Below, piece by piece: positions 17,459 through 25,770 of a DNA stretch of 64,000 nucleotides. Both the position numbers and the translations under genes were made by a program. Source of the stretch: Hyphomicrobiales bacterium. GTDB lineage: Bacteria > Pseudomonadota > Alphaproteobacteria > Rhizobiales > Ancalomicrobiaceae. The stretch spans positions 186,001 to 250,000 of the forward strand of contig JAJTBO010000002.1 of NCBI GenBank assembly GCA_021286855.1, in the 5' to 3' direction. A model generated the notes under the pieces. That model searched no databases. It saw only the letters and a program-made list of their open reading frames with translations, and had not been told where the DNA came from. The first letter of the stretch is position 1. Every line of letters starts with the position of its first letter.

Positions 17459-18174
17459 ACGACAGGCCGGATCCCTCGCTGCCGCCCGTTCTGATCGTGT
17501 TGCATCAGGAGACGTCGTCTCCCGGCCGCATCGGCGACATGCTGAAACGGCGCGGCCACCGGCTCGACATTCGTCGGCCGCGCTTCGGCGAGGCTCTGCC
17601 GACGACGTTGGCGGACCACGCCGGGGCGATGATCTTCGGCGGCCCGATGAGCGCCAACGACGAAGAGGACTGGATCCGACGGGAGATCGACTGGATCGGC
17701 GTGCCGCTCGCCGAGGAGAAGCCGTTTCTCGGCATCTGCCTCGGGGCGCAGATGATGGTGCGCCATCTCGGCGGCCGGGTCGAACATCACCCGCGCGGCG
17801 CGGTCGAGGTCGGCTGGTTTCCGCTGAAGCCGACGGCGGCGGGGCGCGCCCTGATGCCGTCCTGGCCGGGCTGCGTCTACCAGTGGCATCGCGAAGGCTT
17901 CGAGGTGCCCGCCGGAGCGCGGCTGCTGGCGGAGGGCGAGGACTTTCCCCATCAGGCGATCGCGGTGGGAACGCGCGCCTTCGGCATCCAGTTCCATCCG
18001 GAACTGACGTTGGCGATGATGCATCGTTGGACGGTCCGGGCTCTGCACCGGATGGAGGGGCCCGGCGTTCAGGCCCGCAATCAGCATTTCGACGGGCGCG
18101 AACTCCACGATCGACAGATCCGGGCCTGGGCCGAGCGCTTCCTCGATCTGTGGCTGGCCGCGCCGAAGGCGTGA
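17455..18174 (+). CDS. Class I glutamine amidotransferase (GMP synthase-like)
   Basis: The 239-residue protein is a lone glutaminase domain. The nucleophile elbow GICLGAQM near residue 100 holds the catalytic cysteine, and QFHPEL near 180 holds the His and Glu, so the triad is complete. Lone domains of this family hydrolyse gamma-glutamyl compounds or amidate unknown partners. The start is GTG, overlapping the TerB gene by 4 bases. A hairpin 14 bp downstream ends the pair. Confidence 0.87.
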   Translation: MNDRPDPSLPPVLIVLHQETSSPGRIGDMLKRRGHRLDIRRPRFGEALPTTLADHAGAMIFGGPMSANDEEDWIRREIDWIGVPLAEEKPFLGICLGAQMMVRHLGGRVEHHPRGAVEVGWFPLKPTAAGRALMPSWPGCVYQWHREGFEVPAGARLLAEGEDFPHQAIAVGTRAFGIQFHPELTLAMMHRWTVRALHRMEGPGVQARNQHFDGRELHDRQIRAWAERFLDLWLAAPKA

Positions 18175-18183
18175 GCCGGATGC

Positions 18184-18222
18184 GAAGACCCCGTCGTCTC
18201 GGGGGGAAGACGACGGGGCGGG
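18184..18222 (+). terminator. Hairpin terminator after the amidotransferase gene
   Basis: An 11-bp perfect stem (18189-18199 with 18208-18218) with an 8-base loop follows the stop codon by 14 bp. There is no clear T-tract, so it may be weak or work through Rho. Confidence 0.5.
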
Positions 18223-18681
18223 TTCGTATCGGGGGATCGTGAGGTCGGCGGGATCCGGGGGAACGGAGATCTCGCGCTGGTCGCGAGCGAACGGCCCGAT
18301 CGCGGCTCCCGACGAGTCGGGGGGGATTGGGGGGCTCGGGGTTCCGGCTCGTCGCCGGCGATCGAACCGTTCGTTGCGATGATGCGAAGATGCCGGGGCA
18401 ACGTGGCCCTAGCTCGACCGAATTCCGGCGAAAATTCGGCGGCGATCACGAATTCCGGAGGACGTGACGCAACGGTCACGCGAGGGCGCGCCGAAAGACG
18501 AAGAACCTTCCCTTGCGGAATTTCTCGCGGATCGGATTGACCCGGGGCGCGCGAGGTTTATCGTCATGCGATCGGGTGGAACGCGAGGCCGAAATTTCCC
18601 TTTCCTTCATGGTTCGTGTCGATCCTGATCGGACACCGTCCCCAAGAGGCGGGTTCGAAAACTTCGAGCCGACGTAATCCC
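18223..18681. other. Regulatory region upstream of the LuxR gene
   Basis: About 460 bp without a gene and with lower GC than its surroundings. It holds several inverted repeats: CCGAATT/AATTCGG near 18419-18440, CGTGAC-N6-GTCACG at 18463-18480 and GTGTC-N11-GACAC at 18616-18636. These are candidate operators for the LuxR-type regulator or for other regulators. Confidence 0.45.
18463..18480. promoter_or_regulatory. 18-bp inverted repeat CGTGAC-N6-GTCACG
   Basis: The 6-bp arms are perfect and the overall length of 18 bp is that of a lux-box. It lies about 200 bp upstream of the LuxR gene. It does not match any known lux-box base for base. Confidence 0.4.
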
Positions 18682-19401
18682 ATGAACCGACTGCAGAGCG
18701 CGTTGGACTTCATCGAAGGAATCGCGGTGGCGGCGAACGTCGACGCGATGTTGGACAGTCTGCGACGCGTCGTCGGCGGATTCGGTTTCGATTCCTTCCT
18801 TCTGACCGGCGTGCCGGATCCGGGGCGCCGGATCGACGGCTACATTCTGCTGTCGGGTTGGAACGAGAGCTGGCTCGAGCGCTACGTTTCGCAGGATTAC
18901 GTGCAGATCGATCCGATCGCGCGGCGTCTGCAGAGCGCCACCGATCCCTTCGTCTGGTCGGAGGCGACGGCGGGGTGCGAACTCACCCCGGTGGCGCGGC
19001 GGGTGATGGAGGAAGCGGCCGACATCGGCATGCGCGACGGTCTGTGCGTTCCGCTCTACGATCTCGACGGCCGTCGCTCGGTGCTGTCGATGGCGGCGCA
19101 GTCGATCGATCTGTCGCCGGCGGATCGGGGGGTGCTGCATCTCGTCGGGATGTACGCCCAGAACCGCATTCGCGAGATGGTCGAAGGCGAGGACGACTGG
19201 GATCGTCCGGCGCTGTCGCGGCGCGAGACGGAGTGTCTGCAGTGGACCGCCGCCGGCAAGACCTCCTGGGAGATCTCGGCGATCCTGAAGCTGTCGCGGA
19301 GCACCACCGAAGGCTACATCACTTCGGCGATGCGCAAACTCGGCGCGGCCAATCGCACCCAGGCGGTGGCGGAAGGCATCCGGCGCGGCCTCATCCACTG
19401 A
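18682..19401 (+). CDS. LuxR-family N-acyl-homoserine-lactone receptor/regulator
   Basis: The 239-residue protein has an autoinducer-binding domain with all the ligand-pocket residues of TraR-type receptors: W64, Y68, D77, P78, W92 and G120. A LuxR helix-turn-helix follows (about 178-236, LSRRETECLQWTAAGKTSWEI). The downstream gene encodes the matching synthase, so this is a complete quorum-sensing circuit. I chose the ATG at 18682, which fits the normal LuxR length; an upstream in-frame start at 18616 falls inside an inverted repeat. No strong ribosome site is seen. Confidence 0.93.
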   Translation: MNRLQSALDFIEGIAVAANVDAMLDSLRRVVGGFGFDSFLLTGVPDPGRRIDGYILLSGWNESWLERYVSQDYVQIDPIARRLQSATDPFVWSEATAGCELTPVARRVMEEAADIGMRDGLCVPLYDLDGRRSVLSMAAQSIDLSPADRGVLHLVGMYAQNRIREMVEGEDDWDRPALSRRETECLQWTAAGKTSWEISAILKLSRSTTEGYITSAMRKLGAANRTQAVAEGIRRGLIH

Positions 19402-19469
19402 AGATCCGGCCGCCGATTCGCGAGTATTTCAACTCGATACAACTTCAGACGGCGCTCGGTTGTGGCCCG

Positions 19470-19481
19470 AGTGTCGACACT
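19470..19481. promoter_or_regulatory. Candidate lux-box core AGTGTCGACACT upstream of the synthase gene
   Basis: This is a perfect 12-bp palindrome in the 188-bp gap between the LuxR and LuxI genes, 109 bp upstream of the synthase ATG. The half-site GTGTC also forms the arms of the inverted repeat at 18616-18636 before the LuxR gene. An operator role is an inference. Confidence 0.45.
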
Positions 19482-19489
19482 TCATCATT

Positions 19490-19505
19490 GTAAATGCGCA
19501 TTAAC
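19490..19505 (+). promoter_or_regulatory. CtrA-like site (GTAA-N7-TTAAC) upstream of the synthase gene
   Basis: GTAAATGCGCATTAAC differs from the CtrA full-site TTAA-N7-TTAAC by one base and lies 85 bp upstream of the synthase ATG, directly after the palindromic candidate lux-box. CtrA control of quorum sensing is known in other alphaproteobacteria; here it is inferred only from sequence. Confidence 0.4.
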
Positions 19506-19589
19506 CTTTCATCATCCTCGTGGCGCCTCGCCCGGCTCGGTCCGCGGCGAGCGATCTTCTCGCCGAAGAAAGACCATGAGGACAGCAAA

Positions 19590-20234
19590 ATGATCAGAAT
19601 CTTCAAGAACGTCACCCCGGCCGACCGCATCGAGGAGCTGGAGCAGGTCTGGCGCCTGCGGCATCGCGTGTTCGTCGAGGAGAAGGGCTGGAGCGATCTG
19701 GCGCGCGCCGACGGACGCGAAATCGATCAGTTCGATCACGACGAAGCGGTGCATCTGTGCGTGATGCGCGGCGCGCGCGTCGTCGCCTATGCGCGCATGC
19801 TGCCGACGACGCGGGCGCATCTGCTCTCCGACGTGTTGCCGGAGCTCTGCCGCTTCCGCGACGTGCCGCGGGGGGCCGACACGATGGAATGGACGCGGCA
19901 CTGCGTCGACCCGGACCATCGCGGCGCGACCTTCGCGATGGGCGAGGCGGAGCGCGAGCTGGTGCTCGGCATCGTCGAATGGGCGAGCGCCAACGCCATC
20001 GATCACCTGACGGCGGAGGGACATCCGGTGTGGGTGTCGCGGTTGTTGCGGCTGGGCTTCGGCGTCGAGCCGCTGTGTCTGCCGACCCCGATCGCCGGCG
20101 AAATGGCGATCGGCCTGCACATCACGGTCTCCGAGGGCACCCTCGCCAAGACCCGCCGTCTGCTCGCGCCGGAACGGATCGAGCTGCCGGGCGCGGTGGT
20201 GGGCGGGCGCGACCGGGCGATCGCTCGGGCGTGA
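19590..20234 (+). CDS. LuxI-family N-acyl-homoserine-lactone synthase
   Basis: The 214-residue product carries the invariant LuxI residues at or within a few positions of canonical numbering: R24, F28, W34, D46, D49, R69, E100 and R103 (segment MEWTRHCV). It should make an N-acyl-homoserine lactone from S-adenosylmethionine and an acyl carrier protein or acyl-CoA thioester; the acyl chain cannot be predicted. The ATG at 19590 follows GAGGA by 7 bases. It converges on the RND pump gene, with only 22 bp between the stop codons and no obvious terminator. Confidence 0.93.
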   Translation: MIRIFKNVTPADRIEELEQVWRLRHRVFVEEKGWSDLARADGREIDQFDHDEAVHLCVMRGARVVAYARMLPTTRAHLLSDVLPELCRFRDVPRGADTMEWTRHCVDPDHRGATFAMGEAERELVLGIVEWASANAIDHLTAEGHPVWVSRLLRLGFGVEPLCLPTPIAGEMAIGLHITVSEGTLAKTRRLLAPERIELPGAVVGGRDRAIARA

Positions 20235-20256
20235 GCCGCGCCCGGAGGCGACGCCG

Positions 20257-23200
20257 TCAGCTCGACGGCGTCGCCTCGGCGACCGCGGGGTCGGCCGCCG
20301 GCCGGCGACGACGGGTGAAGACCATCAGCGCCGACGGCGTCACCACCAGCGTCAGGACGGTGGCGAAGGCGAGGCCGAAGACGATGGCGTTGGAGAGATG
20401 GATCCACCACTGGGTCGACGGCGCGCCGATCGTCGTCTCGTGCAGGAGCAGGTCCGGATTGACGCCGAAGGCGATCGGCAGGACGCCGAGGATCGCGGTG
20501 ACCGCGGTCAGGACCACCGGTCGGGCGCGTTCGCGGCAGGTCTCGAGCGCGGCGGCGCGCTTCTCCCAACCTTCGGCCATCAGCCGGTCGAAGGTGTCGA
20601 TCAGGACGATGTTGTTGTTCACGACGACGCCGGCGAGGGCGATGATGCCGATGCCGCTCATCACCACCGAGAAGGAGAGCCCCTCGGCCATCAGGCCGAG
20701 GAAGACGCCGATGGTGGAGAAGACGACCGCGGAGAGCACCAGCGCCACCGAGGTGAAACGGCCGAATTGAGCGAGCAGCACGGCGAAGATCAGGAACATC
20801 GCCGCGCCGAAGGCCTTGCCGAGGAAGGCGGAGGCCTTGCGCCGCTCTTCGTCTTCGCCGACCAGTTTCCAGCGCAGGCCGGGGCCGAGGTCGAGGCCGG
20901 CGAGCTCCCCGGCGACGGCCGCCTGCACTTCCGCCGCCTGCGCGCCCTCGCGCAGGTTGGCGGTGACGGTCAGCACCCGTTCGCCGTCGACGCGGGAGAG
21001 GCGGCCGACGCGCGGCGCGGGCTTCCTCTCCATGACGTTGCCGATCGGCACGGCGCCGACCGGGCCGTTGATCCTGATCTCGTCGAGGGTGGCGAGCGTC
21101 CGCCGTTCGGGCGGGAAGCGCAGCACGATGTCGACGGAATCGGTGGTGTCGGACGGCCTGTATTCGGTGAGCTTCAAGCCGTTGGTGACGAGCTGGACGG
21201 CGGCGCCGACCGCGCCGATCGAGACGCCGTATTTGGCGGCTTCCGACCGCTTGACCTCGAGCCGCCAGTCGATGCCGGGCAGGGGACGGGCGTCGTCGAT
21301 GTCGACGGCTTGCGGGTGACGAGCGAGAAGCTCGGCGACCTTGGCGGCGGCGGCGGGCAGGCGGTCGGGATCGGCGGCGGAGAGGCGGATCTGGATCGGC
21401 TTGCCGGTCGGCGGCCCGGCCTGGGGCTTGCGCGGCTCGACCTCGAGGCCGGGCATGCCGGCGGTCCGGGCGCGGATCTCTTCGAGCACCGCCTTGGCGG
21501 GACGGCGCTCGCGCCAGTCGACCATCTCGAACTGGATCACGCCGATCACGTCCTCGGCGACGTCGCCGCCGCCGCCCTTCTGCTCGCCGACGCGGGTGTA
21601 GACCCGCTTCAGCTCGGGCATGCCGAGCAGACGCTTCTCGACGGCGGCGACGGCGAGGTTCTTCTCGGCCAACGAGAGATTGCCGCGAGCGTGGACGTGG
21701 ACGAGGCCGTAGTCCGGCTCGACCTCGGGGAAGAAGATCACGCCCTCGCCGAGCCGCCCGTAGACCTGCGGCACGATCACCAGGAGGGCGACGGCGAGCG
21801 CCAGCACGGTCTTGGGATGATCGACGGCGCGGGCGACCAACGCCATGTAGGGGCCGTCGGTCTTCACCACCTCGTGCTTCGGCGGCCGGCCGAACAGCGA
21901 GCCGAGCGTCGGGGTGAACAGGAGCGAGAAGATCAGCGACGCCGACAGCGTCGCGATCAGGGTGATCGGCATGTATTTCATGAATTCGCCGACGACGCCG
22001 GGCCAGAACAAGAGCGGCGAGAAGGCGGCGACGCGGGTGGCGGTGGCGGCGAAGACCGGGCCGGCCATGCGATGGGCGGCGAGCGTGTAGGCCGCCTGCG
22101 GGGCCATCCCCTCCTCCATCCGACGCTCGGCGAATTCGGCGACGATGATGGCGTCGTCGACCAACATGCCGACCGCCAGGATCAACGAGAACAGCACGAC
22201 GATGTTGACCGTGAGGCCGGCCAGCGACAGCCACAGGATGCCCATCAGGAAGGACGTCGGGATGGCGAGCCCGATCATCGCCGAGGCGCGGAAGCCGAGC
22301 GCCCACAGGATCACCACGAAGACCAGCAACACCGCGATCAGGACCGAGTTCTGCAGATCGTCGAGCAGACGGCGGATGTCGGTCGACTTGTCCTGACTGA
22401 AGCCGACCGTGACGCCCTGCGGCAGGCCGGCGGCGAAGCGGTTCGCCACCGCCTTCACCGCGTCGACGGTCTCGATCAGATTGGCACCGGTGCGCTTGAC
22501 CACCTCGATGGCGATCGCCGGGCGGCCGTCGATGCGGGTGATCGAGGTGGCGTCCTTGAAGGTGCGGGCGACGCTGGCCACCTCGAGGGCGCGGACCACG
22601 GCGTTCGAACCGGCGACGATCGGCAGATCGGCGATGTCGGCGAGGCCTTCGATCAGCGACGGGATCTTGACGGCATAACGGCCCTGCGCGCCTTCCAGCG
22701 TGCCGGCGGCGACCAGCTGGTTCGACCCGCCGGCGACCGCCAGCAGTTGATCGAGCGAGACGCCGTAGGACTGCAGCAGCATCGGATCGACGACGACCTC
22801 GACGAGATCGTCGCGGGCGCCCTGGAGGTCGGCGGAGAGCACGCCGGGGGCCTGTTCGATCGCCTGGCGCAGTTCGCGGGCGAGCCGGGTCAGGGTGCGT
22901 TCCGGCGCGTCGCCGGAGACCGAGACGACGAGCACGGGGAAGAGCGAGAGATTGACCTCGTGGACGGCCGGTTCGTCGGCGGTCGCGGGCAGATCGCGCT
23001 TGGCGTCGTCGACCTTGGCGCGGACGTCGGCCAGCGCCGCGGAACTGTCGAAGCCGGCGTTGAACTCCAGCAGCACGTAGCCGCCGCCCTCGTAGGCCTG
23101 GGAGCGCATCTCCTTGACGTTGGCGACCGACTTCAGCTTGGTCTCGACCGGCCTCAGCAACAGGCGTTCGCCGTCTTCCGGCGAGATGCCGCGCAAGGTG

Positions 23201-23346
23201 AGCTGGACATAGACGATCGGCACGCGGACGTCGGGCTCGGCCTCCTTGGGGATGGCGAGATAGGCGAGGCCGCCGGCGATCAGCGTGAAGATCAGGCAGA
23301 CCAGGGTCAGCCGCCAGTTGCGGACGGCGAGCGTGACCGGGCTCAT
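20257..23346 (-). CDS. RND efflux permease (HAE1/AcrB superfamily)
   Basis: The 1029-residue inner-membrane pump has the RND layout: helix 1 at about 10-30, a first large periplasmic loop (35-330), helices 2-6 with GMLVDDAIIVAEFAERR holding the proton-relay Asp pair in helix 4, a second loop, and C-terminal helices with VVVNNNIVLIDTF. It belongs to the type with short adaptors rather than close AcrB or MdtBC relatives. The start codon overlaps the adaptor stop by 4 bases. No outer-membrane factor is encoded here. Substrate unknown; export of acyl-homoserine lactones is one possibility given its neighbour. Confidence 0.92.
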   Translation of the reverse strand: MSPVTLAVRNWRLTLVCLIFTLIAGGLAYLAIPKEAEPDVRVPIVYVQLTLRGISPEDGERLLLRPVETKLKSVANVKEMRSQAYEGGGYVLLEFNAGFDSSAALADVRAKVDDAKRDLPATADEPAVHEVNLSLFPVLVVSVSGDAPERTLTRLARELRQAIEQAPGVLSADLQGARDDLVEVVVDPMLLQSYGVSLDQLLAVAGGSNQLVAAGTLEGAQGRYAVKIPSLIEGLADIADLPIVAGSNAVVRALEVASVARTFKDATSITRIDGRPAIAIEVVKRTGANLIETVDAVKAVANRFAAGLPQGVTVGFSQDKSTDIRRLLDDLQNSVLIAVLLVFVVILWALGFRASAMIGLAIPTSFLMGILWLSLAGLTVNIVVLFSLILAVGMLVDDAIIVAEFAERRMEEGMAPQAAYTLAAHRMAGPVFAATATRVAAFSPLLFWPGVVGEFMKYMPITLIATLSASLIFSLLFTPTLGSLFGRPPKHEVVKTDGPYMALVARAVDHPKTVLALAVALLVIVPQVYGRLGEGVIFFPEVEPDYGLVHVHARGNLSLAEKNLAVAAVEKRLLGMPELKRVYTRVGEQKGGGGDVAEDVIGVIQFEMVDWRERRPAKAVLEEIRARTAGMPGLEVEPRKPQAGPPTGKPIQIRLSAADPDRLPAAAAKVAELLARHPQAVDIDDARPLPGIDWRLEVKRSEAAKYGVSIGAVGAAVQLVTNGLKLTEYRPSDTTDSVDIVLRFPPERRTLATLDEIRINGPVGAVPIGNVMERKPAPRVGRLSRVDGERVLTVTANLREGAQAAEVQAAVAGELAGLDLGPGLRWKLVGEDEERRKASAFLGKAFGAAMFLIFAVLLAQFGRFTSVALVLSAVVFSTIGVFLGLMAEGLSFSVVMSGIGIIALAGVVVNNNIVLIDTFDRLMAEGWEKRAAALETCRERARPVVLTAVTAILGVLPIAFGVNPDLLLHETTIGAPSTQWWIHLSNAIVFGLAFATVLTLVVTPSALMVFTRRRRPAADPAVAEATPSS

Positions 23347-24425
23347 TCGACGTTCTCCGCCGTCACCTTCTCGCCGACCCGAACGAATTCCTGACCGGCG
23401 ACGATGACGCGAGCGCCGTCGGCGACGCCGGCGAGCCACAGGCCGTCGGGGGTGTCGTCGAGGATCTCGATGCGGTGGAAGGCGACGAGGTCGCCCTCGT
23501 CGACCGTGCGCACGCCGATCGCGCCGTCGTCGGCGAGGCTGAGGACGGAGCGCGGCAGGCGGACCGCCGGCAGCGGATCGGAGGGTAGGACGATCTCGGC
23601 GGTGAGGCCGGCGGCGACGGCGGCGCCGGGATTGGGCGCCTCCACCTCGACGCGGTAGGTGCGGGTCTTCTCGGCGGCGGCGCGGGAGAGATAGCTGATC
23701 CGGCCGGCGATGACGCGGCCGGTGACGAGCCGGATCTCGGCCGGCCGGCCGACCTCGACGCGCGACACCGACCGTTCGCTGACCTCGCCGGCGACGACGA
23801 TCGGATCGAGGGCGAGGACGGTGGCGACCAGACGGCCGTCGGCGACGGCCTGACCGGCTTCGACCGGGATCTGGTCGAGGATGCCGGCGATCGGGGTCGT
23901 GAGCGTCTTCTTGTCGAGCTCGACGCGAGCGAGTTCGAGCGCGGCGGCGGCGGCGTCGACCGCCGCCTTGGAGGCGACGAGGTTGAGGCGCGGTCCGGCG
24001 CCGGTCGCCGAGAGGCGGCTCGCCGCCTCCCATTCGGCGCGGCGCTGCTCGAACAGCGCCTCGGCCTGCCTGACCGCGGCGGCGCGGCCCTCGTCGGCGA
24101 GGTGGGCGACGACGGCGCCGGCGGCGACGCGCGAGCCCTTCGGCGCCGGCAGGTCCTCGACGATGCCGGGGCCGCGGGCGGTGACGGCGACGGTCTTGTT
24201 GGCCTCGGTGCGGCCGGAGACGACGAGCAGACGGGCGTAGGGCTCGGCATGGACGCGGACGACGCCGACGAGCCGGAGCGGCGCGGCCGCGGTCTCCTCG
24301 GCGCGAGCCGGCGGCGGACGCGAGGCGGAAGTGCCGAAATGCCCGAGGCCGATCCAGGCGGCGACGGCGGCGAGCACCGTCACGGCGACGACGCGGTCGG
24401 CCCGGCGGGGAAGGTGGAACGTCAT
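23343..24425 (-). CDS. RND periplasmic adaptor (membrane fusion protein, HlyD/AcrA type)
   Basis: The 360-residue protein has an N-terminal anchor or signal (about 10-30), split lipoyl-like segments around [14 protein letters not shown] and [21 protein letters not shown], an alpha-hairpin between them (about 110-165), and a beta-barrel half with [19 protein letters not shown]. It links the inner-membrane pump to an outer-membrane channel encoded elsewhere. Both ends overlap neighbours by 4 bases: macro-domain gene upstream and pump gene downstream, giving a tightly coupled three-gene operon. It lacks a visible lipobox. Confidence 0.9.
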   Translation of the reverse strand: MTFHLPRRADRVVAVTVLAAVAAWIGLGHFGTSASRPPPARAEETAAAPLRLVGVVRVHAEPYARLLVVSGRTEANKTVAVTARGPGIVEDLPAPKGSRVAAGAVVAHLADEGRAAAVRQAEALFEQRRAEWEAASRLSATGAGPRLNLVASKAAVDAAAAALELARVELDKKTLTTPIAGILDQIPVEAGQAVADGRLVATVLALDPIVVAGEVSERSVSRVEVGRPAEIRLVTGRVIAGRISYLSRAAAEKTRTYRVEVEAPNPGAAVAAGLTAEIVLPSDPLPAVRLPRSVLSLADDGAIGVRTVDEGDLVAFHRIEILDDTPDGLWLAGVADGARVIVAGQEFVRVGEKVTAENVE

Positions 24426-24970
24426 GTGCCCTCCACGAGCGCTTCCAGCGCCTCGCGATGCCAATCGGCCGCCGGCTCGGAGAAACAACAGAATACGACA
24501 CGCAGGGCGCGGAACTGCGACAGCTCGGCCGCGACGGCGGTCACCGCGACCTCGGCTGCGGCGCGGCCGGGATAGCCGTAGACGCCGGTCGAGATCGAGG
24601 GGAAGGCGATCGAGGCGCAATCGTGCGCCCGGGCGAGGACGAGCGAGTTGCGATAGGCGGCGGCGAGCAGGGCCTCTTCGTCTCGGTCGCCGCCGCGCCA
24701 GATCGGGCCGACGGTGTGGATGACGTGACGGGCCGGGAGGCGATGGCCGGCGGTGAGGCGGGCTTCGCCGGTCGGGCAGCCGCCGATCTTCCGGCATTCG
24801 GCGAGGAGGCCCGGACCGGCGGCGCGGTGGATCGCGCCGTCGACGCCGCCGCCGCCGAGAAGGGTCTCGTTGGCGGCGTTGACGATCGCGTCGACCGCGA
24901 GCGTGGTGATGTCGGCGACGACGACCTCGAGCGCATGCGCGCCGAGGCGCCGTTCATACCGCGCCTGCAT
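24422..24970 (-). CDS. Macro-domain ADP-ribose hydrolase (YmdB/O-acetyl-ADP-ribose deacetylase type)
   Basis: The 182-residue protein is one macro domain. It has the ADP-ribose-binding segments [19 protein letters not shown] (catalytic Asn, and Asp in GGVD), HVIHTVGP and [12 protein letters not shown], as in MacroD-type hydrolases that remove ADP-ribose from proteins, O-acetyl-ADP-ribose or nucleic acids. The ATG at 24968-24970 has GGGGAGG 8 bases upstream. Its stop overlaps the adaptor start by 4 bases, making it the first gene of an RND efflux operon, an unusual partner for a macro domain. Confidence 0.9.
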   Translation of the reverse strand: MQARYERRLGAHALEVVVADITTLAVDAIVNAANETLLGGGGVDGAIHRAAGPGLLAECRKIGGCPTGEARLTAGHRLPARHVIHTVGPIWRGGDRDEEALLAAAYRNSLVLARAHDCASIAFPSISTGVYGYPGRAAAEVAVTAVAAELSQFRALRVVFCCFSEPAADWHREALEALVEGT

Positions 24971-25487
24971 GTCTCGCCTCCCCGCTCTCCTCGAACGATC
25001 GTCCGACGACACTTAAGGGTCCGGTCGCGTCGGGTCGAGGGGCGGCGGGCGGAAAAGTGGCGTTTGGTCGCGGCGCGCGGCATCGCGATTCGATCTTCGG
25101 TTGGTTGGAATTCGACGAGACTTCGCGTGAGACGGGCGGCACTTCACCCGTTCGGGGGGACGAAAGACGGCGTATCGCGTCAGACATCGATTACTTTTCT
25201 TCTGTATCGAAGTTTTTTCGACGACCGGGCACGACGCTTCGACGTCATAAGTTCGATCTCACGTCAGACTTTTCCTAGGAGAGAAAATTCTCCTCGGCGC
25301 GATGACGTCGCGAATACGAGACGGCGCCGGAGATGCCGGCCAAGCGCTGGAAACTCCAGAACTTTCGGCGTTGATCTCGATCAAGGTGGCGAAGGCGGAA
25401 AGTCCTCTAACGAAGAGACGGGAGGCACGAGGGGTGCCGCTCCCCGAAGCCGTGGGCGGCTTCGTCTGGTTTCGGAGGCAGTCCCGC
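24971..25487. other. Intergenic region between the macro-domain operon and the small membrane protein gene
   Basis: About 517 bp, with a markedly AT-richer core (25180-25290). It must hold the divergent promoters. Visible are a 6-bp-arm hairpin at 25277-25294 (AGGAGA/TCTCCT) and a perfect FNR/FixK-type box at 25371-25384. I see no gene. Confidence 0.5.
25371..25384 (+). promoter_or_regulatory. FNR/FixK-type box TTGAT-CTCG-ATCAA
   Basis: TTGATCTCGATCAA is a perfect match to the FNR/FixK consensus TTGAT-N4-ATCAA. Its centre is 110 bp upstream of the small membrane protein ATG. A class II position (-41.5) would put the transcription start near 25419, and a plausible -10 (CTCTAACG) lies near 25405-25412, which fits. 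Oxygen- or redox-responsive control of the downstream gene is inferred. Confidence 0.6.
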
Positions 25488-25691
25488 ATGTTCAAGATCG
25501 CACTGCTCGTCTGGATCGTCCTGGGCGCCACGCTCGCCGGCATGGCGCTGACGCTGACGCTGACGGTCCCGGCGTTCCAGCCCAACGCCATGAAGCTCCT
25601 GCCGATCTTCAGCCTGGCCGGCTTCGTGATCGCCATTCCCGCCTCGTTCTACGTGGCCAAGAAGATCCTGGCGCTGACCAAGGGCGTGTGA
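25488..25691 (+). CDS. Small two-helix membrane protein (often misannotated as CTP synthetase)
   Basis: The 67-residue protein starts MFKIALLVWIV, with GGAGG 10 bases upstream of the ATG. It has two membrane helices (about 4-27 and 38-58) and a basic tail ending KKILALTKGV. Conserved small proteins of this shape occur widely in rhizobia and are often mislabelled CTP synthetase. Function unknown. A perfect FNR/FixK-type box upstream points to expression under low oxygen, and the gene ends in a very strong bidirectional terminator. Confidence 0.8.
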   Translation: MFKIALLVWIVLGATLAGMALTLTLTVPAFQPNAMKLLPIFSLAGFVIAIPASFYVAKKILALTKGV

Positions 25692-25708
25692 TCGCTCCTT
25701 CGGCGTCG

Positions 25709-25756
25709 ATGCGAAAGAGGGCGGGCCCGGTCGGGTCCGCCCTCTTTCGCATTTCT
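25709..25756. terminator. Bidirectional terminator between the small membrane protein and the chemoreceptor
   Basis: A 16-bp perfect stem (25709-25724 with 25737-25752) with a 12-base loop separates two converging genes. A short pyrimidine tract (TTCTCC) follows on the plus strand. Confidence 0.8.
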
Positions 25757-25770
25757 CCAGCCTCGCCGGC

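Noticed and set aside
18640-18672. A tRNA-like GGTTCGAAA segment before the LuxR gene
   Set aside because: No acceptor stem, anticodon arm or D-arm can be drawn around it.
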